Below the pieces are notes generated by a model. It did not search any database. It worked only from the letters and a program-made list of their open reading frames with translations, and was not told where the DNA came from. Of a DNA stretch of 37,988 nucleotides, positions 24,332 through 33,228 are shown one piece after another (position 1 is the stretch's first letter; each line of letters opens with the position of its first letter). Made by a program: the position numbers and the translations under genes. The stretch covers positions 1 through 37,988 of the forward strand of contig CAINNX010000115.1 of assembly GCA_903851305.1 (NCBI GenBank), written 5' to 3'. The DNA comes from an uncultured Hyphomicrobiales bacterium. Its GTDB lineage: Bacteria; Pseudomonadota; Alphaproteobacteria; Rhizobiales; Beijerinckiaceae.

Positions 24332-25501
24332 ATGCGTGCCTGGCACTTTACCGAAATGCCCTATCCAAACCTGCCGCCGCTCGAAGATCTGTCGACCATG
24401 CGCGTGTCGCTGGCCAACAAGCACTTCGATCCGAAGATTGGTGCGGATCTCTACAACCGCTATCTCGACGAATATATGATCGCCGATGATCTGGGTCTCG
24501 ACCTGCTCTGCAATGAGCATCACCAGACCGCAACCTGCATCGATGTCGCCGCTCCGCTGACGGCCGCCATTCTGGCGCGCCAGACGTCAAAGGGTCGCAT
24601 CTGCATTCTCGGCAATCCGATTGCCAATCGTGGTGACCCGATCCGTATCGCCGAAGAAATGGCGATGATCGATTGCATCTCGAAGGGCCGTCTTGATGTC
24701 GGCTTCGTGCGCGGCGTGCCGTATGAAGTGTTCGCAGCCAATTCCAACCCGACCGAAACAGTTGATCGCCTCTGGGAAGGCATCGATCTGTGCGTGAAGG
24801 CTTGGGGCGCTGTGGACGAGCCTTTCAACTTCGAAGGCCGCTTCACCCATCGCCGTGCGGTGAACCTCTGGCCGCGCCCCTATCAGACGCCGCACCCTGC
24901 GATCTGGATGACGGGTTCGTCTGATCTTGAAAACATCAAAAAGGCAGCGGCACGCGGTTATGTCTTCGCGACCTTCTTGCAGCCGCACACGAAAGTGAAG
25001 TGGATGTTCGACGCTTACCGTTCAGCCTATAATGATACGGGTCTGCCCGGTGGCGGTGGCACGGCTTACATGCCGCTCGTCTTCACAGCCGATACGGAAG
25101 AAGAAGCCGAGAAGGGTGCACGCGAGCTGACCTGGTATCTCAATGCCAAGACAGAACCGCAGTATCGCAATCCTCCGGGCTACGTGCCGGTCGACTTCAA
25201 CGTGAATGCGCTGAAGGGAACCTTCACGGGCCGTACCGATGCGATGCGCGCCAAGACGATGGAATTCCTGAAGGAAGAAGGCGTCATGGTTTATGGCACG
25301 CCCGACAGCGTCGCCAAGCAGATCAAGCGCCTTTACGAACTCGTCGGCGGCTTCGACCACCTGCTCATGATGCAGCAGGCTGGCTGGCTTGATCATACAC
25401 GCACGGTGAAGAGCATGTCGCTGTTTGCCAAGGAAGTGTATCCGCAGATCAAGGATCTCGCACGCACGCAGCCGCTCAACACCAAGGCTGCCGCAGAATG
25501 A
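24332..25501 (+). CDS. Luciferase-like (LLM class) flavin-dependent monooxygenase
   Basis: 389 residues from the ATG at 24332, with AGGGAGGG six bases upstream; an in-frame TTG at 24326 is less likely. The TIM-barrel luciferase-like pattern is clear: LDLLCNEHHQTA, RICILGNPIANRGDPIRIAEEMAM and ISKGRLDVGFVRGVPYEV. These enzymes use reduced FMN from a separate reductase to oxygenate or cleave their substrate; no flavin reductase is seen nearby. It overlaps the next hydrolase by 4 bases (ATGA), so the two are translationally coupled and likely act in sequence. The substrate is unknown. Confidence 0.9.
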   Translation: MRAWHFTEMPYPNLPPLEDLSTMRVSLANKHFDPKIGADLYNRYLDEYMIADDLGLDLLCNEHHQTATCIDVAAPLTAAILARQTSKGRICILGNPIANRGDPIRIAEEMAMIDCISKGRLDVGFVRGVPYEVFAANSNPTETVDRLWEGIDLCVKAWGAVDEPFNFEGRFTHRRAVNLWPRPYQTPHPAIWMTGSSDLENIKKAAARGYVFATFLQPHTKVKWMFDAYRSAYNDTGLPGGGGTAYMPLVFTADTEEEAEKGARELTWYLNAKTEPQYRNPPGYVPVDFNVNALKGTFTGRTDAMRAKTMEFLKEEGVMVYGTPDSVAKQIKRLYELVGGFDHLLMMQQAGWLDHTRTVKSMSLFAKEVYPQIKDLARTQPLNTKAAAE

Positions 25502-26343
25502 GCGCCTCTCACTTCGTCTCCATTGACGGGGTGAGGACGCATTACATCGAGGCGGGCGCCGTTCATCGTGGACGGCGCCCTTCTCTTTTGCTCCTGCACT
25601 CTGCAGAGTTTGGCGGCGCCGCCGAGCTCTCCTGGGAATTCAATCTTGATGCCCTGAGCGCGCATTATCATTGCATCGCTCCCGACCATCTGGGCTTTGG
25701 CCGCACCGACAAGATTTTCGATTTCAATGGCCAGTTCAATCGCCGCATTGAACACATCCGCCGTTTCATCGAAATCATGTGTCTGGGCCCTGTGCATGTC
25801 ATGGGCTCATCCATGTCGGGTGGTCTGTGCATGACTGTGGCGGCCCGCGACAATCCGGACTGGCCACTGCGCTCAGTCACCTGCTGCTCAGGCGGGGGTG
25901 ACGCGCCCAATAATGAAGCGCGCAAGACACTCAACACCTATGACGGCACGCGGGAACATTTGCGCAAGATCGTCGAAGTCATGTTTGTCGATCCCAAATG
26001 GGCGCAGGACGAGGCCTATCTTGATCGGCGTCTTGAACTCGCCAATCTGCCGGGCGCCTGGGAAGCGACAGCGGCCGCGCGCTTTAAAGCGCCGTTCCGC
26101 GATGGTTCGGGTGATCGGCGTGAACGCGACGCACTCAACTATGGCAACATCAAAGTGCCTGTGCTGGTCTTCGCAGGCCGCCATGACACATTGCGCGAGC
26201 CCGGCTACACGGACGGCTTCGTGCCAAAAATTCAAGATTGCGAATTGCATGTGTTCGAAAATGCCGGCCACATGGGCAATATCGAATGCGCGGATGAGTT
26301 CAATGCGCGTGTGTTGCAATTTTTGAAAAAAGTGGACGGATAA
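25498..26343 (+). CDS. Alpha/beta hydrolase, second copy, coupled to the monooxygenase
   Basis: 281 residues. Candidate triad: Ser in MGSSMSGGL, Asp in AGRHDTLRE and His in NAGHMGNIE. The oxyanion part reads LLLLHSAEFGG, and PDHLGFGRTDK is the typical strand-turn. It differs clearly from the first hydrolase in the same operon, so the pair is not a recent duplication. Translational coupling to the monooxygenase suggests it hydrolyses that product. It converges with the MhpA-like gene; repeat A2 fills the gap. Confidence 0.87.
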   Translation: MSASHFVSIDGVRTHYIEAGAVHRGRRPSLLLLHSAEFGGAAELSWEFNLDALSAHYHCIAPDHLGFGRTDKIFDFNGQFNRRIEHIRRFIEIMCLGPVHVMGSSMSGGLCMTVAARDNPDWPLRSVTCCSGGGDAPNNEARKTLNTYDGTREHLRKIVEVMFVDPKWAQDEAYLDRRLELANLPGAWEATAAARFKAPFRDGSGDRRERDALNYGNIKVPVLVFAGRHDTLREPGYTDGFVPKIQDCELHVFENAGHMGNIECADEFNARVLQFLKKVDG

Positions 26344-26349
26344 TTTCTT

Positions 26350-26430
26350 CGTCATTGCGAGCAAAGCGAAGCAATCCAGAGGCAGTATATGTGGCTTTCT
26401 GGATTGCTTCGCCTGCGGCTCGCAATGACG
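26350..26430. repeat. Palindromic intergenic repeat family A, copy 2
   Basis: 81 bases, CGTCATTGCGAGCAAAGCG at one end and CTCGCAATGACG at the other, with the inner GCAATCCAGA / TCTGGATTGC pair. It lies between two converging genes, leaving 6 and 2 bases on either side. Confidence 0.9.
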
Positions 26431-26432
26431 AA

Positions 26433-28028
26433 TTACTTCATCAATCCAATTAAACCCTTCGCCATTTCTACAAAAGTCCCCGGCGTCTGCGCCTTTTCGA
26501 CCTTCATGGCGAGCGCCACATAGCGGTCGGGGCGCAGCAGGATCAGCATGTTTTTGGCGCGCTTGGTGATCTCGCCCATGTGGTTGTCGAGATCACGCCC
26601 CTCAACAATCCCCTCATGACGCATTGGCTCAAGATTGATCTTTTGCGGCACAATGGCGATGCGCGGAACCTGTCCCAGACCCAGCGCTGAGGGATCGATT
26701 GCGGCTGCCAGCGCCTGCGCATCTTTGCCCAGCGCGACCACGGCAAAACCAGACGCCGCCACATCATCAAAGCGCAGACGCGTGCCGTCATGGGTCGCCA
26801 AGGTTGGTTGCGGTAACATGCGGCCTGACAGATTCAACCCGCCATCCTTGGCGATAAAGCCATCCTGATAAAACGGCTTGGGCTTGTATTTCATCTGCGC
26901 AAAATAAGCCTGCACCGGCGGCACAAGGCTGGCCAAGCGAAACGCATTTTGCACGAAGAAAGCCTGACGCTCGGACGTCGGCATCATGATGCGACCCATA
27001 TTCATCGCCAGTTCGATCAAGGCCCAGGCATGGGGCGAACGCTCGCGCTCATAGGTCGTCAGCAATCCTGCTCCCATCTGCCCGCGCACAACGGCTGCCA
27101 GCTTCCAGGCCAGATTATGCGCATCGCGCAGACCGCTGTTCATCCCCTGCCCGGCAAAGGGTGGCGACAAATGCGCGGCGTCACCCGCCAGATAAATGCG
27201 CTTTGAATTCCACTTGTCGGCCTTGCGCGCATGAAACGCATAGACCTGACGGCGTACCACGGGCGAATCTGCATCAGGGCCAGCAGCGGCCAAAAGAGCG
27301 CGCACAAATTCAGGCGAGGCGGCAAGCTCTTCATCTTCGCCTTCATGCAGCATGAATTCATAGCGGCGAATGCCGCCCGGCCCCGGCAATGTGATGAAGG
27401 GGCGCTTGGGATCACACATCACGCGTGTCTGGCGCATGCGTTCTTTGGTCGAGGCAAGATCGACGATGATCCATTTCTGATGATAGGTCGAGCCCACCAG
27501 ATTGGCACCGATCACTTTGCGCAAAGTGGAGCGCGCACCATCGGACGCCACCACATAGGAGGCTTCCACCGTGACATCGGCATCGCCATGGCGCAGGCGC
27601 AAAACAGCGCCGCTCTCGTTTTCACTCACGCTCTCGCATTCGTGCTCAAACAAAAGCGTCACATGCGGGTAGCGGTCCAGATGCGCGCGCAAAGTGGCTT
27701 CGAGCTTGGGCTGCGTAAATGCATTGCGGCGGGGGAAACCATATTCGCGCGTCGTCGGCTCGACTTTTGAAAAGCAAATGCCCGCTGGCGTGAAATAATT
27801 GGAGCCATAATCCAGCGCAACATTTTCAATAATCTCGCGATCCAGACCAATCGCCTGCATGGTGCGCAGAGCTTCATCATCAATAGAGACGGCGCGCGGT
27901 TGTGTCACGGTGCTCGCATTGCGCTCAATGAGAATGACCTTCACACCTGCTTGGCCCAGCAGATGCGCCATCGTCATGCCGGTTGGCCCAGCGCCGACAA
28001 TGGCAATATCGCAAGTGAGATGCGTCAT
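26433..28028 (-). CDS. FAD-dependent aromatic hydroxylase, MhpA-like
   Basis: 531 residues of the class A flavoprotein monooxygenases, which hydroxylate phenolic rings with NAD(P)H and O2. The FAD fingerprint DIAIVGAGPTGMTMAHLLGQ is at the start, the DG motif is VVASDGARSTLRK, and the GD motif is IYLAGDAAHLSPPFAGQGMN. A C-terminal thioredoxin-like extension (after about residue 400) matches the MhpA/phenol hydroxylase group. It is the third gene of a probable operon with the extradiol dioxygenase and IclR regulator. A catecholic product would be the natural substrate of that dioxygenase. The aromatic substrate itself is not evident. Confidence 0.9.
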   Translation of the reverse strand: MTHLTCDIAIVGAGPTGMTMAHLLGQAGVKVILIERNASTVTQPRAVSIDDEALRTMQAIGLDREIIENVALDYGSNYFTPAGICFSKVEPTTREYGFPRRNAFTQPKLEATLRAHLDRYPHVTLLFEHECESVSENESGAVLRLRHGDADVTVEASYVVASDGARSTLRKVIGANLVGSTYHQKWIIVDLASTKERMRQTRVMCDPKRPFITLPGPGGIRRYEFMLHEGEDEELAASPEFVRALLAAAGPDADSPVVRRQVYAFHARKADKWNSKRIYLAGDAAHLSPPFAGQGMNSGLRDAHNLAWKLAAVVRGQMGAGLLTTYERERSPHAWALIELAMNMGRIMMPTSERQAFFVQNAFRLASLVPPVQAYFAQMKYKPKPFYQDGFIAKDGGLNLSGRMLPQPTLATHDGTRLRFDDVAASGFAVVALGKDAQALAAAIDPSALGLGQVPRIAIVPQKINLEPMRHEGIVEGRDLDNHMGEITKRAKNMLILLRPDRYVALAMKVEKAQTPGTFVEMAKGLIGLMK

Positions 28029-28053
28029 GGTGTCAAAGCTCCAACGTGACGTG

Positions 28054-28175
28054 CATCCTTCTCCCTTGGGGAGAAGGTGTCTGCGAAGCAGACGGATGAG
28101 GGGTTACAACAAGAAAAGTCAAAGCGTATTCCCTCATCAGTTGGCTCCGCCAACAGCTTCTCCCGACGGGAGAAG
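28054..28175. repeat. Palindromic repeat family B, copy 2
   Basis: Two hairpin ends, CTTCTCCCTTGGGGAGAAG and CTTCTCCCGACGGGAGAAG, flank an inverted CGGATGAGGGG / CCCTCATCAG pair. It occupies the gap between the MhpA-like and IclR genes and supplies the last codons and stop of the IclR frame. Confidence 0.8.
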
Positions 28176-28910
28176 CGGGCCGCGCGCCTGATGATCGTGA
28201 TTGAGCAGACTTTCAATCTCATGAGCAGCGCTCATCACCAAATGCCGCAGACGGTCTTCGCGCGCGCCAGCGAGGCGATGGCTCTCGACAACGAGCGACA
28301 GCGAGGCAACCAAACCCTCCGCCTCGCAGACAATCGGCACCGCAATGCCCGCAAGACCTTCGTCAATCTCACCGCGCCCGAGACAAAAACCAGCGCGGCG
28401 AATGGCTGCCAATTCGGGACGCATCGCCTCCACGGCCTCAACACCAATCAGCTTTGACAGCCGTTTGCCAGACAGGCGCGCGAGAATGGCTTTGGAGGTT
28501 GCGCCTTGCGTCAACGGCATGGGTCGTCCGCGTTCGTAACTGGGCGAAAAAGATGCGTCCGCAGATGCAAAGTCAGCAATGCACATGACTTCGCGCCCAT
28601 AGAGGCGACAGAGCAAAGCCACACCCGGCACACCTGCGCCATGCACAATGGCGCGCAACACATCGGCGCTTGCGCGCATCAGCGGATCAGTCAGGCGCGT
28701 CAAGCGATCAAACTCGATGAAAGCAGGGCCGAGGCGATAGCGCGCCTCGGCTGACATTTCGACAAGCCCCTCGCTCAGGAGATCTCGCACGGTGCGATAG
28801 GCTGTGCTTTGCGGAACCTGCAAGGCATCAGCCATTTCAGCCACGGTCCATGTTGGCATGCCTTCAGAAAAAAGGCGCAACACAGCCATATATCGCGCGA
28901 GACCAGCCAT
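28137..28910 (-). CDS. IclR-family transcriptional regulator
   Basis: 257 residues. The winged helix is at the N-terminus (TVAEMADALQVPQSTAYRTV) and the GAF-like effector domain follows (AIVHGAGVPGVALLC, PLTQGATSKAILARLSGKRL, AGIAVPIVCEAEGLVASLSL). IclR regulators commonly control aromatic ring-cleavage operons. The ATG is 6 bases after the dioxygenase stop, so it is cotranscribed with it. The last 15 or so residues (LLPSGEAVGGAN) are encoded by repeat B, meaning insertion of the repeat changed the natural C-terminus. Confidence 0.9.
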   Translation of the reverse strand: MAGLARYMAVLRLFSEGMPTWTVAEMADALQVPQSTAYRTVRDLLSEGLVEMSAEARYRLGPAFIEFDRLTRLTDPLMRASADVLRAIVHGAGVPGVALLCRLYGREVMCIADFASADASFSPSYERGRPMPLTQGATSKAILARLSGKRLSKLIGVEAVEAMRPELAAIRRAGFCLGRGEIDEGLAGIAVPIVCEAEGLVASLSLVVESHRLAGAREDRLRHLVMSAAHEIESLLNHDHQARGPLLPSGEAVGGAN

Positions 28911-28916
28911 TTTGCC

Positions 28917-29750
28917 TCAGCTGCGCAAGATGCCCTTGCCCCACAGATTGAGCGTGCGCTCGGCATGCGGCCATTCCTTCACAGGACGGTCGTGAATGAT
29001 TTCGAGCTCAGCCGAAATCTCGATCCAATTGCCATCGGGATCGACAATGAAGATGAAGAGATTATTGCCCGGACCATGTCGCCCCGGTCCCCACATCAAT
29101 TGAATGTCCAGCGTTGCCAGATGATCGCACCAGTCGCGAATGACGGTCCAATCACCCGCTTCATAAGAATGATGGTCCACACCCACGCGGTCTGAACGGA
29201 AGCAAGCCAGCGAGTGATGCTCGTGGTTTGAGCGGGTGAAGATGGTCGCCACTTCGCCATTGGGCTTGCGCACGCGATCCGACACAGCAAAGCCGAGTTT
29301 TCCAGCATAGAATGCCTCAATCGCGTCCGGGTCATGGGTTGCGAGCGTCAGATGTTGTGTGGGGCCCTTCAGACCTTTCAGACCTTCTGGGTCTTTCTTG
29401 GCCAGACCAAAGACTGCCTTGTTGCCATCAGGGTCAACCACCGCAAAAGCGTAATCCATGAAAACCGAGGCCTCGTCTTGGGGATTAAGGCCTTCCTTGG
29501 TGGCGCGTTCGCGCATCAGGCGCAGGCCATCAGCATCGCGGCAGGCAAAGGCGCCCAGCGCAAGCTTCTTGTCCTGGCCTTGCGAAACGATCAGGCGGCG
29601 CTCGGGTCCGCGGCAAATATAGACCGCACCCTGCCTCTCGACCTGCATCTGCATGGCATCGCCATAAAACTTGGCGAGCCGCTGCGGGTTGGAGCTCTGC
29701 AATTCAATGTGGTGGAGATAAGTGCCGGCATGAAGCGCTGTATAGGTCAT
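28917..29750 (-). CDS. Type I extradiol dioxygenase (VOC superfamily)
   Basis: 277 residues in two VOC modules. The N-terminal module (10-115) is structural. The C-terminal one carries the Fe(II) 2-His-1-carboxylate set: H133 in TQHLTLATHD, H193 or H194 in GVDHHSYEAGDW and E244 in NWIEISAELE. The stretch WGPGRHGPGNNLFIFIVDPD is typical of catechol-type meta-cleaving enzymes. It would open a catecholic ring made by the adjacent MhpA-like hydroxylase, the product being hydrolysed by an alpha/beta hydrolase. A strong GGGAGGA site precedes the ATG; this is the first gene of its operon. Confidence 0.9.
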   Translation of the reverse strand: MTYTALHAGTYLHHIELQSSNPQRLAKFYGDAMQMQVERQGAVYICRGPERRLIVSQGQDKKLALGAFACRDADGLRLMRERATKEGLNPQDEASVFMDYAFAVVDPDGNKAVFGLAKKDPEGLKGLKGPTQHLTLATHDPDAIEAFYAGKLGFAVSDRVRKPNGEVATIFTRSNHEHHSLACFRSDRVGVDHHSYEAGDWTVIRDWCDHLATLDIQLMWGPGRHGPGNNLFIFIVDPDGNWIEISAELEIIHDRPVKEWPHAERTLNLWGKGILRS

Positions 29751-29839
29751 GAAAGTCCTCCCTTTGCCCGCAGGCTAGGAGAGCGCCAAAAGGGAGTCAA
29801 TTCATATTTCTCATTTTTTGAGAATACCGCCAGTGCCGG

Positions 29840-29960
29840 CCCTTCTCCCGCTGGCGGGAGAAGGTGGTTGCCGGAGGCAAAGGGATGAGGGCATTTCCGC
29901 CGCACTCACCCTCACCCGTCACGCTTCGCGTGCCACCCTCTCCCGCAAGCGGGAGAGAGG
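29840..29960. repeat. Palindromic repeat family B, copy 3
   Basis: About 120 bases with hairpin ends CTTCTCCCGCTGGCGGGAG and CTCTCCCGCAAGCGGGAGAG, and an inner GGGATGAGGG. Same layout as 28054-28175. It lies in the 221-base gap between the dioxygenase start and the TctC gene end. Confidence 0.8.
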
Positions 29961-29971
29961 AGTAACACACC

Positions 29972-30934
29972 TTACTTCGACGCATCCTTCAGCACAGGCG
30001 TCCAACGCGCGACTTCCTTGCCCACAAACTCGCCCAGCCATTGACCGCCGCGTTCAGTCTTGGTGGGCAAGACAGCACCCAGCTCGAGCAAACGGCCCTT
30101 GGTGGCCTCATCATCAAGCGCCTTGTTGAGTGCGTCCGTCAGCGCGGTCATAACCTCCTTGGGCGTGTCCTTGGGTGCGAAAATCGCGTTCCAAGCGGTC
30201 ACCTGATAATCAGGCATGCCCGCTTCAACTGTCGTTGGCACGTCGGGGAGTGCTGGCGAGCGCACGGGGGTCGCGATCGCATAGGCCTTGATGGAACCCG
30301 CCTTGATCTGCTGCACGAGGTTGACGATCTGGTCGCACATATAGTCGACCTGACCCGACACAAGATCATTCAAAGCCGGCCCTGTGCCGCTGTAAGGCAC
30401 GGCTGTTGGCTTGATGCCGAGCTGGCTGTTGAACATGATGCAGGTCATGTGGGACACAGCGCCAATGCCCGCATGCGCCTGATTCACCTTGTCAGGATTG
30501 GCCTTCAGATAGGCCATCATTTCTTTCAGATCTTTGGCCGGAAAATTCTTCTTGCCCACAATCAGGATAGGAGTGCCAGCGGCCATACCAACCGGCTCGA
30601 AATCTTTCACCGGATCATATTTCAGATTGGCGTAGAGGGCGGGGGCTGCACCATGCGTGCCCATATGGCCCATCATAATGGTGTAGCCATCATTCTTCGA
30701 TTGCGATGCGCGCGTAATGCCCGTAGTGCCGCCAGCACCGGCGACATTTTCAACGACGATCTGCTGGCCAAGCGTCTTGGACATATGCTCGCCCACAATG
30801 CGCGCGACAATGTCTGTCGGTCCGCCCGCAGCAAACGGGACGATCATCGTAACAGGACGGTTGGGATAAGATTGGGCCTGCGCAGCGCCGGCCATCATCG
30901 CTGTGGCGGCAATCGCCAAGACGAGCTTCTTCAT
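29972..30934 (-). CDS. TTT-family periplasmic binding protein TctC-like
   Basis: 320 residues from the ATG at 30934 (GGGAGC site); the upstream in-frame extension is not coding. Signal peptide about 1-20 (MKKLVLAIAATAMMAGAAQA), then the Bug/TctC signature YPNRPVTMIVPFAAGGPTD, NVAGAGGTTG, GAVSHMTCIMF and PYSGTGPALNDLVSGQVDYM. It binds a carboxylated substrate in the periplasm for the TctAB permease. It is the last gene of the tctB-tctA-tctC operon and is of a different subgroup from the two tandem copies at 18821-20934. Confidence 0.93.
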   Translation of the reverse strand: MKKLVLAIAATAMMAGAAQAQSYPNRPVTMIVPFAAGGPTDIVARIVGEHMSKTLGQQIVVENVAGAGGTTGITRASQSKNDGYTIMMGHMGTHGAAPALYANLKYDPVKDFEPVGMAAGTPILIVGKKNFPAKDLKEMMAYLKANPDKVNQAHAGIGAVSHMTCIMFNSQLGIKPTAVPYSGTGPALNDLVSGQVDYMCDQIVNLVQQIKAGSIKAYAIATPVRSPALPDVPTTVEAGMPDYQVTAWNAIFAPKDTPKEVMTALTDALNKALDDEATKGRLLELGAVLPTKTERGGQWLGEFVGKEVARWTPVLKDASK

Positions 30935-31046
30935 GCAATTTGCTCCCACTCTTTCAGTCGGACCATTCGTCGGCCCTTGCAAAAGAATATGGGTGGGATC
31001 ATTGGGCGACGGAAGAGACTCCCTCGCCCAATGCCGCAAATGTGAA

Positions 31047-32549
31047 CTACTCGGTGAAGACTTCGTCGCGACCCTTTTGGATCGACGGCAACAGCGCAAT
31101 CGCCAACATGACAACCGCGACCAGCAGCAAGCCGGCAGAAACCGGGCGCTCGATGAAGGTCGAGAAAGATCCGCGCGACAGGATCAAGGCCTGACGCAGT
31201 TTTTCTTCCATCAACTTGCCAAGCACAAATCTCAGCAACATGGGTGCTGGCTCGAAACCGAATTTCAACAATGTATAGCCGACCAAGCCGAAGAAGGCTG
31301 TGAACAGCACGTCACTGGTGGAATTGTTGATCGAGTAAATGCCGATGCAGCAGAAGATCATGATCGCCGGGAACATCATGCGATAGGGCACCTGCAGGAG
31401 CTTCACCCACAGGCCGATCAGCGGCAGGTTGATGATGACAAGCATCAGATTGCCAAGCCACATGGACGCAACCATGCCCCAGAACAATTCCGGGTTCTTG
31501 GTCATCACCTGCGGACCCGGAATAATGCCGTGAATGGTCATCGCACCGACCATCAGCGCCATCACCGCATTGGGCGGAATGCCAAGTGTCAGCAAGGGAA
31601 TGAAGGCTGTCTGCGCGCCGGCATTGTTGGCTGATTCAGGCCCCGCCACGCCTTCAATCGCACCGCGGCCAAAGCGCTTTGGATCTTTCGCGATCTTCTT
31701 TTCGACCGTGTAGGACGCAAACGGACCAAGCACCGCGCCATTGCCCGGCAGAATGCCAAGAACAGCGCCGATGAGCGTGCCACGCAGGATCGGGAAATAA
31801 GACTGGCGGAAGTCATCCTTGCTTGGCCACAAACGGCCAATGGCAGCACGCACAACGTCACGCGTCTCCGGATTTTCCAGATTGCGGACAATTTCTGCAA
31901 AACCGAAAATACCCATGGCAAGAACAGCAAAGTCGACACCATCCGACAGATCTTGAATACCAAGCGTCATGCGCTCCTGACCTGTTTCAAGGTCGGTGCC
32001 GACCGTTGCCAGCAACAGGCCGAGCAGGATCATGCACATGGCCTTCAGAATCGAACCGCGTGCCAGCACCACCGCAAACACAAGACCCATGATCATCAGC
32101 GAGAAATATTCGGCTGGGCCGAACAGCTGCGCCAATTTCGTCAACGGCTGACCAAGAGCGGCAATGAACAGCGTGGCCACAGTGCCCGCAAAGAACGAAC
32201 CCATAGCCGCCATGCCCAGCGCCACACCGGCGCGGCCCTGCTTGGCCATCTGGTGACCATCGAGCACGGTGACGACCGAAGTCGCTTCACCGGGAATGTT
32301 GACCAGAATGGCGGTCGTTGAACCACCATATTGCGCGCCGTAGTAAATACCGGCCAGCATGATGAGCGCGCCCGTCGGATCAAAGCCAAAGGTGATGGGC
32401 AGGAGCATCGCAATGGTGGCGATGGGGCCCACACCCGGCAACACGCCAATCAGCGTGCCAACCATACAACCAACGAAACAGAGGAAAATATTATTGAGCG
32501 TCAGCGCAACGCCAAAGCCCATCGCGAGATTGCCGAGGAAAGCTTCCAT
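31047..32549 (-). CDS. tctA: TTT-family large permease subunit TctA
   Basis: 500 residues with about 10-12 membrane segments. The TctA signature is clear: GVLPGVGPIATIAMLLPITF, GIYYGAQYGGSTTAILVNIP and LIGAVLGILPGNGAVLGPFA. It forms the inner membrane channel with TctB, driven by the ion gradient. The three-gene order tctB, tctA, tctC with an 18-base gap between tctB and tctA is standard. It may also serve the two orphan binding proteins at 18821-20934. Confidence 0.95.
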   Translation of the reverse strand: MEAFLGNLAMGFGVALTLNNIFLCFVGCMVGTLIGVLPGVGPIATIAMLLPITFGFDPTGALIMLAGIYYGAQYGGSTTAILVNIPGEATSVVTVLDGHQMAKQGRAGVALGMAAMGSFFAGTVATLFIAALGQPLTKLAQLFGPAEYFSLMIMGLVFAVVLARGSILKAMCMILLGLLLATVGTDLETGQERMTLGIQDLSDGVDFAVLAMGIFGFAEIVRNLENPETRDVVRAAIGRLWPSKDDFRQSYFPILRGTLIGAVLGILPGNGAVLGPFASYTVEKKIAKDPKRFGRGAIEGVAGPESANNAGAQTAFIPLLTLGIPPNAVMALMVGAMTIHGIIPGPQVMTKNPELFWGMVASMWLGNLMLVIINLPLIGLWVKLLQVPYRMMFPAIMIFCCIGIYSINNSTSDVLFTAFFGLVGYTLLKFGFEPAPMLLRFVLGKLMEEKLRQALILSRGSFSTFIERPVSAGLLLVAVVMLAIALLPSIQKGRDEVFTE

Positions 32550-32567
32550 GATGAAAAATTCTCCGGC

Positions 32568-33074
32568 TTAGAAAGGAAAGATCGGCTCAAGCAACGTGCC
32601 AATCACCGGGATCGGCAGGCGCAAAAGCGTCTTGAAAAGAAGGATACAGATGATGGTCATCGCGATCGAAAAAATCGTCGCTTCTTTCAGCTTGAATTCA
32701 TCGCTCGCCATCATGCCGAAAATCATCGACACGGGACCGGCAATCATCAAGCCGCAGGTGCGGATGAGCAGCGCGAACAGAATAATGCCGCCGAACACGA
32801 AGAACGGACCACGCAGCGACCAGCGCTCCAAACGCGGACCTGTCTCAAACAGTGAATAGATCACCATCATCAGGCCGCCGACGCCAAGCAGCGTGACCAG
32901 CGCCAAGGGCAACATGCCAGGCCCCAGCGCGCGCAACGTGCCACGCGGCAGATCAAGTCCCTGCCAATAGAAAAACAAAGCAATCGCCATCAGGAATAGG
33001 CCTGCGCCCAACTCTTGTGTGGACTTGATTAGCCCTGGCGATTGGTCTTCGGACGGTGCAACCTGGCCCGACAT
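32568..33074 (-). CDS. tctB: TTT-family small permease subunit TctB
   Basis: 168 residues from the ATG at 33074, which has an AGGAGGA site; an earlier ATG at 33107 would hide that site. Four membrane segments are visible (for example GAGLFLMAIALFFYWQGL and FGGIILFALLIRTCGLMIAG). PRGTLRALGPGMLPLALVTL is the family hallmark. It is the first gene of the transporter operon. Confidence 0.92.
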   Translation of the reverse strand: MSGQVAPSEDQSPGLIKSTQELGAGLFLMAIALFFYWQGLDLPRGTLRALGPGMLPLALVTLLGVGGLMMVIYSLFETGPRLERWSLRGPFFVFGGIILFALLIRTCGLMIAGPVSMIFGMMASDEFKLKEATIFSIAMTIICILLFKTLLRLPIPVIGTLLEPIFPF

Positions 33075-33228
33075 GCTTTCATCCTCCTGATTGAACAAAG
33101 AGGACAAGCTGCAAACTCGTTTGGGACTGCGCGTCTATCCTCCCTGATATTCCGCACCGCAAATTTAGCGGCTAGCCCACCGTCTCGCCAAGACTTCACG
33201 GGGGCAGAGCGACCAAAGTAGGATATTT

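Noticed and set aside
30041-31634. Long plus-strand frames opposite tctC and tctA (334 and 243 residues)
   Set aside because: Antisense shadows of clear TTT genes with unnatural His/Arg/Gln-rich composition.
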